Part shown: positions 53,313 to 64,000 of the stretch, in pieces
How the letters are laid out: every line of letters starts with the position of its first letter
How positions within the stretch are numbered: position 1 is the first letter of the stretch
Assembly (NCBI RefSeq): GCF_001653235.2
Contig: NC_035794.1
Location: 372,001 to 436,000 of the forward strand
DNA length: 64,000 bases
Direction of reading: 5' to 3'
From: Pochonia chlamydosporia 170
Taxonomy: Eukaryota; Ascomycota; Sordariomycetes; Hypocreales; Clavicipitaceae
Made by a program: the position numbers and the translations under genes
The notes under the pieces: model-generated
The model's database searches: none
The model's input: only the letters and a program-made list of their open reading frames with translations
What the model was told of the DNA's origin: nothing

Positions 53313-56197
53313 ATGACGACGTCAGCGCTCCCAGAGGACCAGGCACGCCTGCTTGAGGATGCCTTGGTAGCCGTGCGACAGCAGACATCCCTCATGCGCA
53401 AATGTCTCGACACACCTGGAAAGCTCATGGATGCCCTCAAATGCTGGTATGTCCGTCCTTTGTATAGCTGACTCTTAAAAGCCCAGACTGACCTGGCCGT
53501 TGTCTTGTGTCCAACAGCTCGACATTGGTCTCCGAGCTTCGAACGAGCAGCCTCGGCCCAAAGCAATATTATGAACTATACATGGCCGTCTTCGATGCAC
53601 TGCGCTATCTGTCGGTTCATCTCCGCGAAAGTCATCCTGTCAACCACCTCGCCGATCTGTACGAATTAGTTCAGTACGCGGGCAACATTATTCCAAGGCT
53701 GTACCTCATGATTACCGTTGGCACGGCATACATGTCGATTGAAGATGCACCAGTCAAGGAGTTGATGAAGGATATGATGGATATGAGCCGCGGTGTTCAG
53801 CACCCTATCCGTGGACTGTTTTTGCGATACTATCTCTCCGGTCAGGTTCGCGATTACCTACCGACCTCCGACAGCGACGGCCCTGAAGGCAACCTGGGTG
53901 ACTCGATCAACTTCATCCTCACCAACTTTGTGGAAATGAACAAGCTGTGGGTGCGTCTTCAGCATCAGGGTCACTCAAGAGAGCGAGAGCAGCGAATTCG
54001 GGAAAGAAAGGAACTGCAGCTACTCGTTGGGAGCAACATTGTGCGATTGAGTCAGTTGGTCGATCTCGAAACGTACAAAACCAGTATCCTTGGACCATTG
54101 TTGGAGCAAGTTGTGCAATGCCGCGATGTACTCGCCCAGGAGTATCTTCTCGAGGTCATCACGCAGGTTTTCCCGGACGAATTCCACCTTCATACTCTCG
54201 ACCAATTCCTTGGTGCCGTTTCACGCTTGAACCCCCACGTGAATGTCAAGGCCATTGTTATCGGCCTTATGGACCGCCTCTCAGAATATGCCGACCGTGA
54301 AGGATCAAAAGACAAGGGACCAGAGCAAGAACAGATTGAAGCAGATGCGCTTGCGTCATTACTTGAGAAGGTGAAGCTGCAGAAGGAAGCACCGCCAGCA
54401 CCTGAACCTGTCTCGAAGCCGGATTCCAGCTCACAGGAAGATGACAGAAACAAGCCAGGCGATGAGGACGCTGCCGCTGCTGGGTCAGAGGAGGGAGGAG
54501 GCGAGCCGCAAACTGAAGATGGAGCAAGCACCATTGCTGAGTCGGCAGCCCCCTCGACCGCCGAGACTGATACGACAGCCGTCAATGGGCAAGAATCAGA
54601 TGGTACAAATGTTCAGCTTTACGAAGTCTTTTTCACACAGGTCAAAAACTTGGTGGAGGCGCAACATTTGCCCATCCCAGATATCATTGCACTGCTAGTT
54701 TCACTTTGCAATCTTGCCTTGAATAACTACCCCGATCGCCTGGACTACGTGGATCAGATTCTTGCTTATGCCACGCAAAAGACAAAGGAGAATATCAACA
54801 ATGCCGATCTACACTCTCCGGCTGCGCAGCAAAGTCTCTTGGCCTTGTTGCAAGCACCCCTGACGCGATACGTGTCAATATTCACAGCTCTTTCCCTTCC
54901 AACCTATGTTCCTCTCTTCCAGTGCCAGTCATACCCCACACGCCGTGCTGTAGCCGGCGGCATAATCAAGACGTTGCTCAAGGACCAGACGAAGATCACC
55001 AAGACCGAACAACTAGAACACGTTTTGGAGATCATGTCGGTTCTCGTCAAGGAAGGGTCCCAAGCATCTCAGGGATACCCCGGCGCATCCCAGCGGCGCT
55101 CGGTAGAGACGGACGAGACTCTGGAGGAGCAAGGCTGGCTGGCTCGGATGGTACATTTACTTCAAGCAGAAAATAACGACACACAATTCAAACTGTTGCA
55201 GATGACGCGGAAAGCATATGGTGAAGGCAACGACCGCATCCGAACCACCACGCCGCCACTAATCACGGCTTGTGTCAAGCTGGCTCGGAGATTCAAGGCC
55301 AGAGAACACTACGATGATAACTGGGAGACACAGAGCAATGCACTCTTCAAGTTCATCCATTCAGCCCTTAGCACCTTGTACACTCGTGTGAGTGGACCTG
55401 GCATTGCTGAACTATCGCTCCGTTTGTTCTGTGTCGCCGGACAGACTGCTGATATGACCGGGTTTGAGGAGGTGGCGTATGAGTTCTACGCCCAGGCATT
55501 TACCGTGTACGAAGAGGCAGTATCAGATTCGAAAGCTCAATTCCAGGCCGTCTGCGTTATCGCGTCATCGCTTCACCAAACTCGCAATTTCGGCAAGGAA
55601 AATTACGATACACTCATCACAAAATGCGCACAACATGGCAGCAAACTTTTGCGGAAGCCTGATCAGTGCCGCGCTGTGTACTTGGCCAGTCATTTGTGGT
55701 GGGCTACTCCCATCGCATCCAACGGCGAGTCGGAGGAAACAGAGGTGAGAATGCAGCAGTGTATTATACTACCTAGGTAGTTGTGTACTAACGGGTGAAA
55801 TAGCTATACCGAGATGGCAAGCGCGTGTTAGAATGCTTGCAGAGGGCACTCCGTGTGGCAGATTCATGTATGGAAACCGCGACATCGATTGAGCTTTTTG
55901 TGGAGATTTTGGACAGATATGTTTATTACTTTGATCAACAGAACGAATCGGTAGGCAGACCCCGAGACCAGCCGTTGGTGACGGTTGGCATTGTGATGCA
56001 ATATGGTGAAAAAACTAACTGGTGGGCACTAGGTAACAACCAAATATCTTAATGGGCTGATCGAACTTATACACTCAAACTTGGCAGGAAACCAGCAAGA
56101 CTCTGGTTCCATTGAAACGAGCAAAAAGCATTTCCATCAAACTCTGGAGAATATAAGGAGCAGACAGTACGAAGGAGTGGTCCTTTACCCGAGCTGA
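53313..56197 (+). CDS. VPS35: Retromer subunit VPS35
   Basis: There are four exons: 53313-53446, 53518-55744, 55804-55950 and 56033-56197. The introns are 71, 59 and 82 bp; the last two have CTAAC branch points. The joins give 890 residues, normal for fungal VPS35. The N-terminus carries the VPS26-binding motif PRLYL at 104-108. The rest is an alpha-solenoid interrupted by an acidic, Ser/Ala/Glu-rich low-complexity insert around residues 300-390. The C-terminus [16 protein letters not shown] is the conserved VPS29-binding end. VPS35 is the scaffold of the retromer cargo-recognition trimer on endosomes and recycles receptors to the Golgi or plasma membrane. The second intron contains the dispersed palindrome ACTACCTAGGTAGT. 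Confidence 0.96.
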
Positions 56198-58301
56198 AGC
56201 AAGACCAAGGTTGACATCGGATGTGTGCCATTGGAGAGTGAGCATGAAAGAGCCTGGCGGGTAGATACTTTTTGAACAGGGCTTTGACTGAAGAGAAAAG
56301 TGCATGAGACAGGAATGTACTTCTTATGTGTATATATGTACTACAACCACTTTTTGTCCCTTTTCCCTCCAAATTCGCGCGTCTGAGAGGCGTTGCCTGA
56401 AGGGGCACGTGGGCTAGTATAACGGCCATGGGATCAATGGCTGCATCGCCTCGCTCCCCAAATTAATGTCTAGCTTCTGAATCAATGAGTTGCTATTCGT
56501 AATAATGCGCGCAAATGGGACAATGCGCTGCTCAGCACGCACAGGCATCAGATGTCACAAGTCTGTATTTGATTCTACTAGACCGTCTAGGACTCTGTAT
56601 CGGCTGTAGTGTGAGGCAGTGAGCTAACATTGAATGCCTACGGACTTACGAATGTATCCTGCCGAAACAACCAGTTGCCATTCAATGTTGGGTGGTCATC
56701 CGAATGGACTGATGCCAAGTGCACATGTATCTGGGAAGCTAGAGTCATCATCTTACACCAGCGGAATATTTGACCTGACCAGCTCGACAATGAATGAAGG
56801 CTGTGCTCCACCTCGGCAAGGAGACAGCAATGTGGCTTTGCTACTGGTTTGGGCTTCTCAGTGCATGATGCTCAAACATGAATCCAAATCCAAATCCAAA
56901 TCCAAATCCAAATCCAAATCCGTATCCGCATCCGCATCCGCTCCGCACTCCATGCCATATAGCTGCCTTTTCGGTCAGGGGTATTGGTGTGGATGGCAAA
57001 GGACAGGAGTCAGTCTGGCCTGTTCCTAGTCCTGGTTCTGGTGGTCTCCTATTGTCTGGGGTAGGGAGGGTCGGTTTGTCCATCAATGATGCGACAAATG
57101 CTGCAGACCGGGGTACTTATACTGCAGAAGAGCCCGGCATAGCGAGTGATAAGGGTCACTGTGAAAACTATTTAAGGGCCCCAGCTTTTGAACTTGGAAC
57201 ACCAGACTGGTCTGGTTCTCAGGGTAGATCTACGGGATTCCAGTTCGGATTGTTGAGTTTCAATGTTTCCTTCAATAGTCTGGTGGGTGGAGGTTAAAGT
57301 GCTGCCAAGACGTTGGCTTACGAATTCCGCCACAGGGGAGACGGAGGATGCTTCAGCAGCAAAATGTCAACATTGAAGTACTTGCGTAAGTACCAGCTTC
57401 GTTGCATGTACCTAGGTAGGCATAATTGATTGTGTACAATCTCAATAGATATTAGAGCATCCAGGCATTTTGATGTATGTCCTCCGGGTCTGCCTCAGCC
57501 AGCTCTTGACTGCGACAGCTTGGCCGGAACCGATATTGTCGCTGTATTCTACAGTTACATGTGTTACGTGGCACCAGGAACTCTCATCAAGTGCTCAAGC
57601 TGCCACCAGACTGCACATGTGGACTTCTTGTCGAACAACCTAGGTACTTAAGTAGTCTCAACTGGTAGAATGTTAACTTATGCCAATGCCGCATGTGTCT
57701 GGTGGCCTCAACTGGCCTGTATCAAAGTTGTAGTGTCCAGATGTCAAGTCACTGCGGAGGCCACATGCACGGCACGGCGGCCCCATCAAGTCTCATCAAC
57801 CAGCACTTGAGCACTTGAGCACTCCGTGCGACCGGATTGACTTGACAGTGCTTGGTCCATGCCGCGCTCAGCCATTTGCCCGGCGATCCCCATTCTATTA
57901 GCCACAACGTTGGAACTCGCATCACCACATTCTCTCTCCTTCGCCTTGACCATCACTTTGTGACGGCCTTTCGAACTAGCGACATTGTCTGTTGGGCTAG
58001 ATTTTCTACAATGATCCATCTTTAGACTCTGTCTTGTCTTACATAGTGCCTTAATCGTTGCGTCTTTTCCTTCGTTCTTTACGCTCATTGATTGTATATC
58101 CCCTTGATCCTTCATTTCCCTCCCAAGATCCAAGCCCACCACGCCCGCTTGCCGCCATTGCCTACCTCCCGAGTACCAGGGTACTTGGCTTCTTCCACAA
58201 TCGATCACGCACTCAGTTTCACTCTGAATTGTATTGCATGGCCGCTTGTCTTCGATCCCTCGCCTATCGTAGACTGCGCACTCCGTTGCGTCTAGTCCAA
58301 T
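56198..58301. other. Intergenic region between VPS35 and the transferrin-receptor-like gene
   Basis: About 2.1 kb without a supported gene. It holds the AATCCA repeat at 56881-56940 and two dispersed ACCTAGGTA motifs near 57409 and 57639. The last about 250 bases are pyrimidine-rich, as expected for a promoter and leader of the next gene. Confidence 0.5.
56881..56940. repeat. AATCCA hexanucleotide microsatellite
   Basis: Six perfect AATCCA units, followed by four diverged units of the same period (TATCCG/CATCCG type). Confidence 0.9.
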
Positions 58302-61068
58302 ATGCCTTCCGAGAAGGCTCCCTTCTACGACCCGGTCCCTCCGACCTACGATGAAGCCCTGGCTACTGGAAGTCGACGCGATTACAGCTGGGGCCCTTCC
58401 AGATCCTCGATAGACAATCGTGATGCTGATGAAGCAGAACAGCAGACTCTCCTGCGACAACCAGAGAGTTCCGCCGGCCCTTCCAGACAACCCCATGGAT
58501 ACCGGCCGCCCACGGTAGAAACCGACGATGAGTCTAGTCTATTCGGGAGCGACAGCGAGTTGGACGATGACGAGGAGGCCGCACAGGTACGGCGAGAAAT
58601 GCAAGAGATGGAAATAGAAGAGCCGTCCGCGTCACGGAGCTCGGTATGGAGTAAGAGGATAGGATTCTCCTTGTCGTTGCCGAAATGGAAATGGTCCTGG
58701 AGACCAAGATTACCGCGATTCCGTATTCAACTTCCCTCACGCGCCGCCGCCGAACCAACCAGCGACGAAAACGAGAACGAATCTGTCACCAACTCTGAAA
58801 CTAGGCGGCAATGGCCACAGATGAATTCCATGGCGCTGATTATAGTCTTTGCCCGCCTCGTCGCACTCTTAATTGTTCTCAGCTTCATCTATTTCCTCTT
58901 CGCGACCGGATTCTTTAGCGGGTTTTCTGGCCGTATGCCAGGGGGCCGGCGCTTCGACCCGGAAGATCTCAAATCTTTTCTACAATCCCACGTCGATCCG
59001 ATGCGCATGCGGGCCTCTGTTCTACATTACTCACACTATGCACATATTGCTGGCACCGAAGGAGACTACGCCATGGCCATGGACGTTGAAAGCATGTTTC
59101 ACCGTGCCGGATTGGAGTCGGTGCAGCTTGACGAATATTACGTTTATGTTAACTATCCTCGAAAGGACGGCCGGACCGTGCAGATCATGGATACAGACGG
59201 CAAGAAGGCCAAATGGACAGCCAAGTTGGACGAAGAAGAACGTGGCGGCGAAACAGCAGGACGCCAAACATATGCTTTTCATGCACATTCCAAATCCGGA
59301 GATGTCAAGGGTCCTCTGATATATGCCAATTACGGATCCCGAGACGACTTCCAAAAGCTCAAGGAGAAAGGAATCGATACGAAAGGAGCCATTGCTCTAG
59401 TGCGACACTTGGGCACACAAAAAGATGAAGCCCTCAAGGTCAAAGCGGCAGAGCTTGCTGGCTTTGCAGGATGCTTGGTATATAGCGATCCCGCTGAAAA
59501 CGGCTTTCACAAAGGCGATGTGGCACCAAAGGGCCGATGGATGCCTGAAGATGGTGTACAACGGGGCTCTGTCAGCTTGACAAATATGGCAGTCGGCGAT
59601 GTGTTAACACCCGGCTGGGAGAGCAAAAAGGAGAAGCAGAGAATGATCATTGACGACGCTCCTGGGCTGGTCAAGATCCCCAGCTTGCCACTTGCCTGGA
59701 GGGATGCCAAGGTTCTGCTGCAGCACTTGAAGGGCCATGGACAAAAGGTCCCGGATGGGTGGAAAGGCGGCGTCCCAGATGTTGATGAGTGGTGGACCGG
59801 CGATCACTCCTCCCCTATTGTTCGTCTGCAAAACGAGCAGGACGAGGTCGAAAGACAACCCATATGGAACGTATACGGCAGGGTTTTGGGCATGGAACAA
59901 ACAGCGAACCCGATTATTCTTGGAAATCACCGCGACACCATGGCATTTGGCGCTACCCAGCCTCACTCTGGGACTGCCGTCATGATTGAGCTGGCTCGTA
60001 TTTTCGGTGACCTGTTGAACCGAGGTTGGCGGCCCCTGCGTACAATCGAGTTCATGTCTTGGGATGCGGCAGAGTACAACATGGTTGGTTCGACCGAGTA
60101 TGTTGAGATGAATCTGGACGCCTTGCGACGGAATGCCTATGCCTATATCAATCTGGACGCTGCAGTCACCGGTACTCAATTCACTGCTGCGGGATCTCCA
60201 CCCCTAGAAAGGGCATTGATTCGAGCCATGGAACGGGTTGTAGACCCTTATTTGAACGATACTCTGAAAAACCAATGGGACAACCGCAAAGCGAAGCTTG
60301 AAGGCCTTGGAGGTGGAGGTGACTATGTTCCGTTCCAAAACATAGCCGGCACGAGCTCGTTGGACCTCAAATTCAAGGGAGAGCCAGTACCGTACGGCTC
60401 CAGCTATGATAACTTCAACCTGGTGGAGCAAGTGATAGATCCTAACTTTGCTTATCACGGCCTCATGGGCCAGGTTGTTGGCCTACTACTCCTCGATCTG
60501 GCCGACAGAGCCATCATGCCGTTCGACATGGTTGCATATGGCCGGAGCCTCGACCACTGGGTTCATGATTTGGAGACCTGGGTAAATAATCAGAAAGACG
60601 CCAAGGACGGCGCCTCAAAGATACCGTTCCAAGAGCTCAAGGACGCTGTATCGCTCGTCAAGAGCAATGCAGAAGAATTCGAGAAATGGGAACTAGAATG
60701 GGATCGTTCAATTCTCAGCAGCGGAGGATACGAAGTGAACAGCCTCGGAGCCCAGCGCATCAGTTACAATGATAAAATGGCTGCGTTTGAAGCTTCCCTC
60801 CTAGATTTGGAACTTGGCGGCGGTGTACGTATCTCATCTTCCTTCCCTACCACTGGCTTTATTGGGCTTTACTAACGCGCAGCAGATTCCTAATCGCACC
60901 CAATTCAAGCACGTTGTTTTTGGTCCACAATTATGGTCAACATATGACGAGGCAATTTTCCCAGCCATCCGCGATACTGTAGAAGCTGGTGACTGGGAGC
61001 TAGCGAGGCTCATCACAACGAAGATTGCGGCTTTGTTACGAAAGGCTGCAACTATTTTGCAGATGTAA
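58302..61068 (+). CDS. Transferrin-receptor-like (M28/PA/TFR-dimer) type II membrane protein, probably not a peptidase
   Basis: There are two exons, 58302-60824 and 60886-61068, with a 61-bp intron (GTACGT donor, TACTAAC branch point, CAG acceptor; a CAGCAG tandem acceptor makes one Gln optional). The product is 901 residues. The N-terminal cytosolic part has a PPTY motif at 13-16 and acidic stretches; one transmembrane segment lies at 177-204. A lumenal PA insert, an M28-peptidase fold and a TFR-dimer domain follow. By alignment to human GCPII, zinc ligands H377, E425 and D453 correspond to H543, E591 and D619, but D387 is Q553, the catalytic-base E424 is A590 and H553 is G699. Catalysis is therefore unlikely. 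Yeast Tre1/Tre2 and Vps70 are the relatives; Tre1/Tre2 work with Bsd2 and Rsp5 in vacuolar sorting of metal transporters. A similar trafficking role is inferred. Confidence 0.9.
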
Positions 61069-61580
61069 ATGCTTTGTTGGTGGGCGGGGGCTGCTTTTGC
61101 GCTTTTGTGTTTCTGGTTTGCTGTAGATATGGGGAAAACGGCATTGCATGGAGTTGGGATACTGCTGATATGAAATCAGGGTAGCTTTTTTTATACTTTT
61201 TTTTTTCTCTTTGTTCATTGTCATTGCTCTAGATAGCTGGCGGTAACTAATACATGGTACTTCTATCTATCACTCTGGACGAGCAGACCACCAAATAGGG
61301 CTTGACCTCATCTACTACCAGATTATGGCAAGTTAGTGCAGCATGCAATAACCCTTTCCACGATATGTTCCTAGTCAGTCTTTCTAGACGAGCTGGCCAG
61401 TCATGGATTTGCTAAGGAATAGGAGCAAAATCGAGTGCATGGCTTTTCACTCTTCGAAGTTATGCTACTATTGTCACTGTAAATCATTCGTCATATAATT
61501 CCATTCCTCACTCTCTTTATCTATATCTCATACTTTGCCTTACATTGCACCACGAACAAAATGATTCTCTCATCACAAGC
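61069..61580. other. Intergenic region between convergent genes
   Basis: The 3' flanks of the transferrin-receptor-like gene and the DAP1-like gene. T-rich stretches near 61188-61210 may belong to 3'-end formation. No gene is seen. Confidence 0.5.
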
Positions 61581-62227
61581 TTACTGCGCTGCTTCCGCCG
61601 CCTTGGTAGTGTTGTAATCCGCAACTGATACAAGCTTGCCAACTATGTCATATTTGCCAGTAAACGTCTCTTCCCAGCCCTGCAGTGCCTCCATCTCATT
61701 GGGACCCAAACCCTCCAGAGTGTCCAACGGCCCGTCCAAGTCTTCAGTCAGCATATCCGTGTCGAAACTATGGCACGCCAAGCCTCGGCTGGCATCGCGA
61801 CCTGCAAAGTTCGAGTACGGACCTCCAGGACCGTAGAAGTTGCGGCCGTTGCTGACGTCAAAAACCCGTCCGCGGACGGCGAAGAAGATGGGCTGGCCGT
61901 TCTCGCCGTTGAATGGGAGGAGGGTTCTCGGAGTATAGGTGCGAAATACTTTGGGGGGAGGGCCGCGGGCGATAGGTGGTGCCGTATTGGAGCGCGAAAA
62001 AGTCGAGTAGGCAGTGTAGAAGACGACAGAGAGGAGGATGATGTTGAGGGGCGTGAAGGGCGTGCTGATGCTGTATCGTGATTTCAATTAGCGATGATTC
62101 TCGCTTCGTGCACATGGCGAGGTCATAGAGGGGATGACATGGATATGATATTGCTCGAGTGAGCGGCCACGTACCTCGATGCTTCCTTTGCAGCCTCTTG
62201 GACTACCCTGTGTTGGACGTAGTCCAT
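61581..62227 (-). CDS. DAP1-like membrane-associated progesterone-receptor (cytochrome b5-like heme) protein
   Basis: There are two exons on the minus strand. Exon 1 is 62175-62227 (ATG at 62227) and exon 2 is 61581-62070. The 104-bp intron has GTACGT donor, CTAAT branch point and ATACAG acceptor, giving 180 residues. A transmembrane segment lies at about 25-43, and the MAPR/cytochrome-b5-like domain at about 60-165. The domain has the hallmark block FFAVRGRVFDVSNGRNFYGPGG region and the following YSNFAGRDASRGLA, whose Tyr residues bind heme in this family. Yeast Dap1 and human PGRMC1 support cytochrome P450 enzymes of sterol synthesis (for example Erg11) at the ER. Without exon 1 the protein would lack an ATG, since the second frame starts only at a TTG. 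Confidence 0.9.
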
Positions 62228-62862
62228 CGTGACAGATGTGGTTCTGTAAGGTAACCGCGCGGCGTAATCGGATCAATGCCAAATGCTGGGCGAGAAGAAT
62301 GTCGTGTCTGCACTGGCTGAGCAAAGATGATTACTGTCAATCAAGTTTTGAATCGGGCGGAGTGGAAAAGACCAGACATTAAGTTGTCTGGTTTCTGACA
62401 AACTGACTTGTCGGCTCAGGGTTGGGCCAACGGTGCAGGAGGGTGTGACCATTATAGTTCCTCCGATTGGCGCCTCCACCATCAACCATCCATGCCAACA
62501 CGGCCGACATGACCATTGAGCAACCAATTCGCTAAAACACCAAAAACAGTGCACATCTATATGATGGCACTGGCAGCTATTTGCCTTGTCGCTCAAAGGT
62601 GGGCTTCAGTATCTTCGTACGGGTTAGTTTCCTACATCATACGAGGGTGCATCATTACGTCCTACTCCACGCTGTGATCTAGGAACGCAGCTGGGATTGA
62701 CCCAAGTTCCACAGAATGCAGCGAGTAAAGATGTAATCACTTGCTTAAATGACGATAGATGTCTTTCACTCGTTTTACAATTTTTATTTTATCTATACTT
62801 TTGGGGCTGCAGTCATAACAGACCGCACATATTTCACAAACGGTGGTCCATATGAGAAGGCC
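62228..62862. other. Intergenic region between DAP1-like and OLA1 genes
   Basis: The promoter of the DAP1-like gene and the 3' flank of OLA1. No gene is seen. Confidence 0.5.
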
Positions 62863-64000
62863 CTAACCCTTAGCAGCACCGGCTTTAATGAGTAAAATAT
62901 CGCCGTCTTCGACGACATATTCCTTGCCCTTGGTCATCATCTTTCCCTTTGCCTTGACCTCCGATTCGTCGCCCATCTCTTTCAAAGTATCAAAGTTGTA
63001 GACAATAGCTTGGATAAAGGTCTTTTCAAAATCCGTATGAATGACACCAGCAGCCTGAGGCGCCTTGGTTCCAGTACGGATGGTCCATTGACGGACCTCA
63101 TCAGCGCCAGATGTAAAGAAACTTCCCAATTGCAGCGTTTTGCGCATTTGGGTGATGATCTTGGGCAGCGCCGACTCAGCCCCGACGTTCTTTTGTTCCT
63201 CCTTGGACTCGTCCTCGGTTTCGTAGCGTGTCAAACGCTCCTCATAGCTCACGGAGATAGGAATGATGGGGTCGCCGGTGGCATGCTCCTTGACCCACTC
63301 AACGATCTTGGGGAGATGTTTGTTCTTCTTGCGAACATAATCCTTCTCAGACAAGTTCACCAGATATACAACCGGTTTAGCTGTCAACAAAAACAGCGGG
63401 TTGATAACCTCAACCTGAGTCCAGAGTCAGTAAGGCTCTTCCACGACAGAATGAAAACAATGTAGAAGAGAAACGAAATCAGGCTTCTGTCAGAGTAAAA
63501 TTCATCTCACAATGCACTCTAGCGTTATTAAGTGAGGCATTCGAAGAGCTGGGATTAGGTCAGGCCAATGGCCTTTTGTCATCATAAGAAGCGCAAGGGA
63601 AGAGACGTGGGCAGAATTCAGGTAGCAAAACGTTGCTTCAACCTGGAAGAGGAACGAAACTGGGCACCGCTGAACAAACTCAAAGCACTGTTTCTTACCT
63701 CTTTCGGGCCCCAGACACCTTTGCGGACATCCTTGCCATCTTGCAGCCAAGCCAAGATCTTCTCGATGATGTCTTGTTCTTGCTTAGCCTTCTTGAGTTC
63801 GAGACTCTGGCCGCCCATGCGGGTCTTCTTCTTCTGATTCTCCAGAGCCTTTTCAACAAACTCAATATCTTTGAGTCTGAGCTCCTCGCTGATAATATCC
63901 AAGTCTCGAGTGGGGTTCACGTCACCCTCAATATGGATAATTTCGGCGTCGTCGAAGCATCGAACAACCTGGAAAATGGCATCTACTGCGCGAATATGCG
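62863..64000 (-). CDS. OLA1: OLA1/YchF-family P-loop ATPase (5' part outside window)
   Basis: There are two visible exons on the minus strand. The upstream exon runs from the window edge to 63699, and the last exon is 62863-63414. The intron of 284 bp (GTAAGA donor, CTCAG acceptor) keeps phase 0. The upstream part encodes the G-domain end (AVDAIFQVVRCFDDAEIIH, then the helical coiled segment after NPTRDLDII). The last exon begins VEVINP and continues with TAKPVVYLVNLSEKDY, carrying the NLSE-type G4 region that in this family favours ATP over GTP. The C-terminal TGS domain includes GTKAPQAAGVIHTDFEKTF. OLA1 is a conserved cytosolic ATPase linked to ribosomes and stress responses. The Walker A motif is outside the window. 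Confidence 0.94.

Noticed and set aside
56634..57297. Plus-strand frames crossing the AATCCA repeat (Lys-Ser or Asn-Pro repeats)
   Set aside because: Their apparent protein repeats are only the microsatellite read in two frames; no conserved sequence flanks it.
1..64000. CRISPR arrays, bacterial operons or phage features
   Set aside because: All gene structures are spliced and fungal; no spaced direct-repeat array is present.

Overview
This is a filamentous ascomycete (Pezizomycotina) nuclear segment, most likely Sordariomycetes and probably Hypocreales. The evidence is short introns (mostly 49-123 bp) with GTANGT-type donors, CTAAC/CTAAT branch points and CAG/TAG acceptors; long intergenic stretches; and a typical gene set: multimodular NRPS, C2H2 factor, HMT1-type ABC transporter, 7-Cys copper-type metallothionein, SGT2, VPS35, MIOX, DAP1 and OLA1. 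I cannot name the species.

Layout. Positions 1-14921 hold the 3' part of a giant NRPS gene (4972 codons visible, 5' end outside the window). Its domain order is A(partial)-T-C-A-T-C-A-T-C-A*-T-C-A-T-R. A* is an adenylation domain whose core motifs are degraded, and R is a terminal NAD(P)H thioester reductase. Positions 14922-32369 are gene-poor: only a C2H2 zinc-finger gene (minus strand, one intron) and a galactokinase gene (minus strand, one intron), separated by about 9.5 kb with no supported gene but several microsatellites. From 32.4 to 45.1 kb the window is denser: an unrecognised ORF, a tiny two-exon metallothionein gene, a small four-TM protein with an apparent GC-AG intron, a membrane RING-CH protein, SGT2 and a six-exon HMT1-like vacuolar ABC transporter. 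From 45.1 to 50.9 kb is a second gene desert with the broken remains of what looks like an SNF2-type ATPase gene. From 50.9 kb to the end are housekeeping genes: myo-inositol oxygenase, the retromer subunit VPS35, a transferrin-receptor/M28-like type II membrane protein that has lost zinc ligands, a DAP1-like heme-binding protein and the 3' part of the OLA1/YchF ATPase.

How the genes relate. The NRPS is probably at the edge of a biosynthetic cluster that extends to the left; no tailoring gene follows it here. Metallothionein and the HMT1-like transporter lie about 7 kb apart and could both serve metal detoxification. VPS35, the PPxY-bearing transferrin-receptor-like protein and the RING-CH protein all belong to membrane trafficking and ubiquitin-linked sorting, but their proximity may be accidental. 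All exon joins were made by eye from splice signals and reading-frame continuity; no alignment or transcript data were used.
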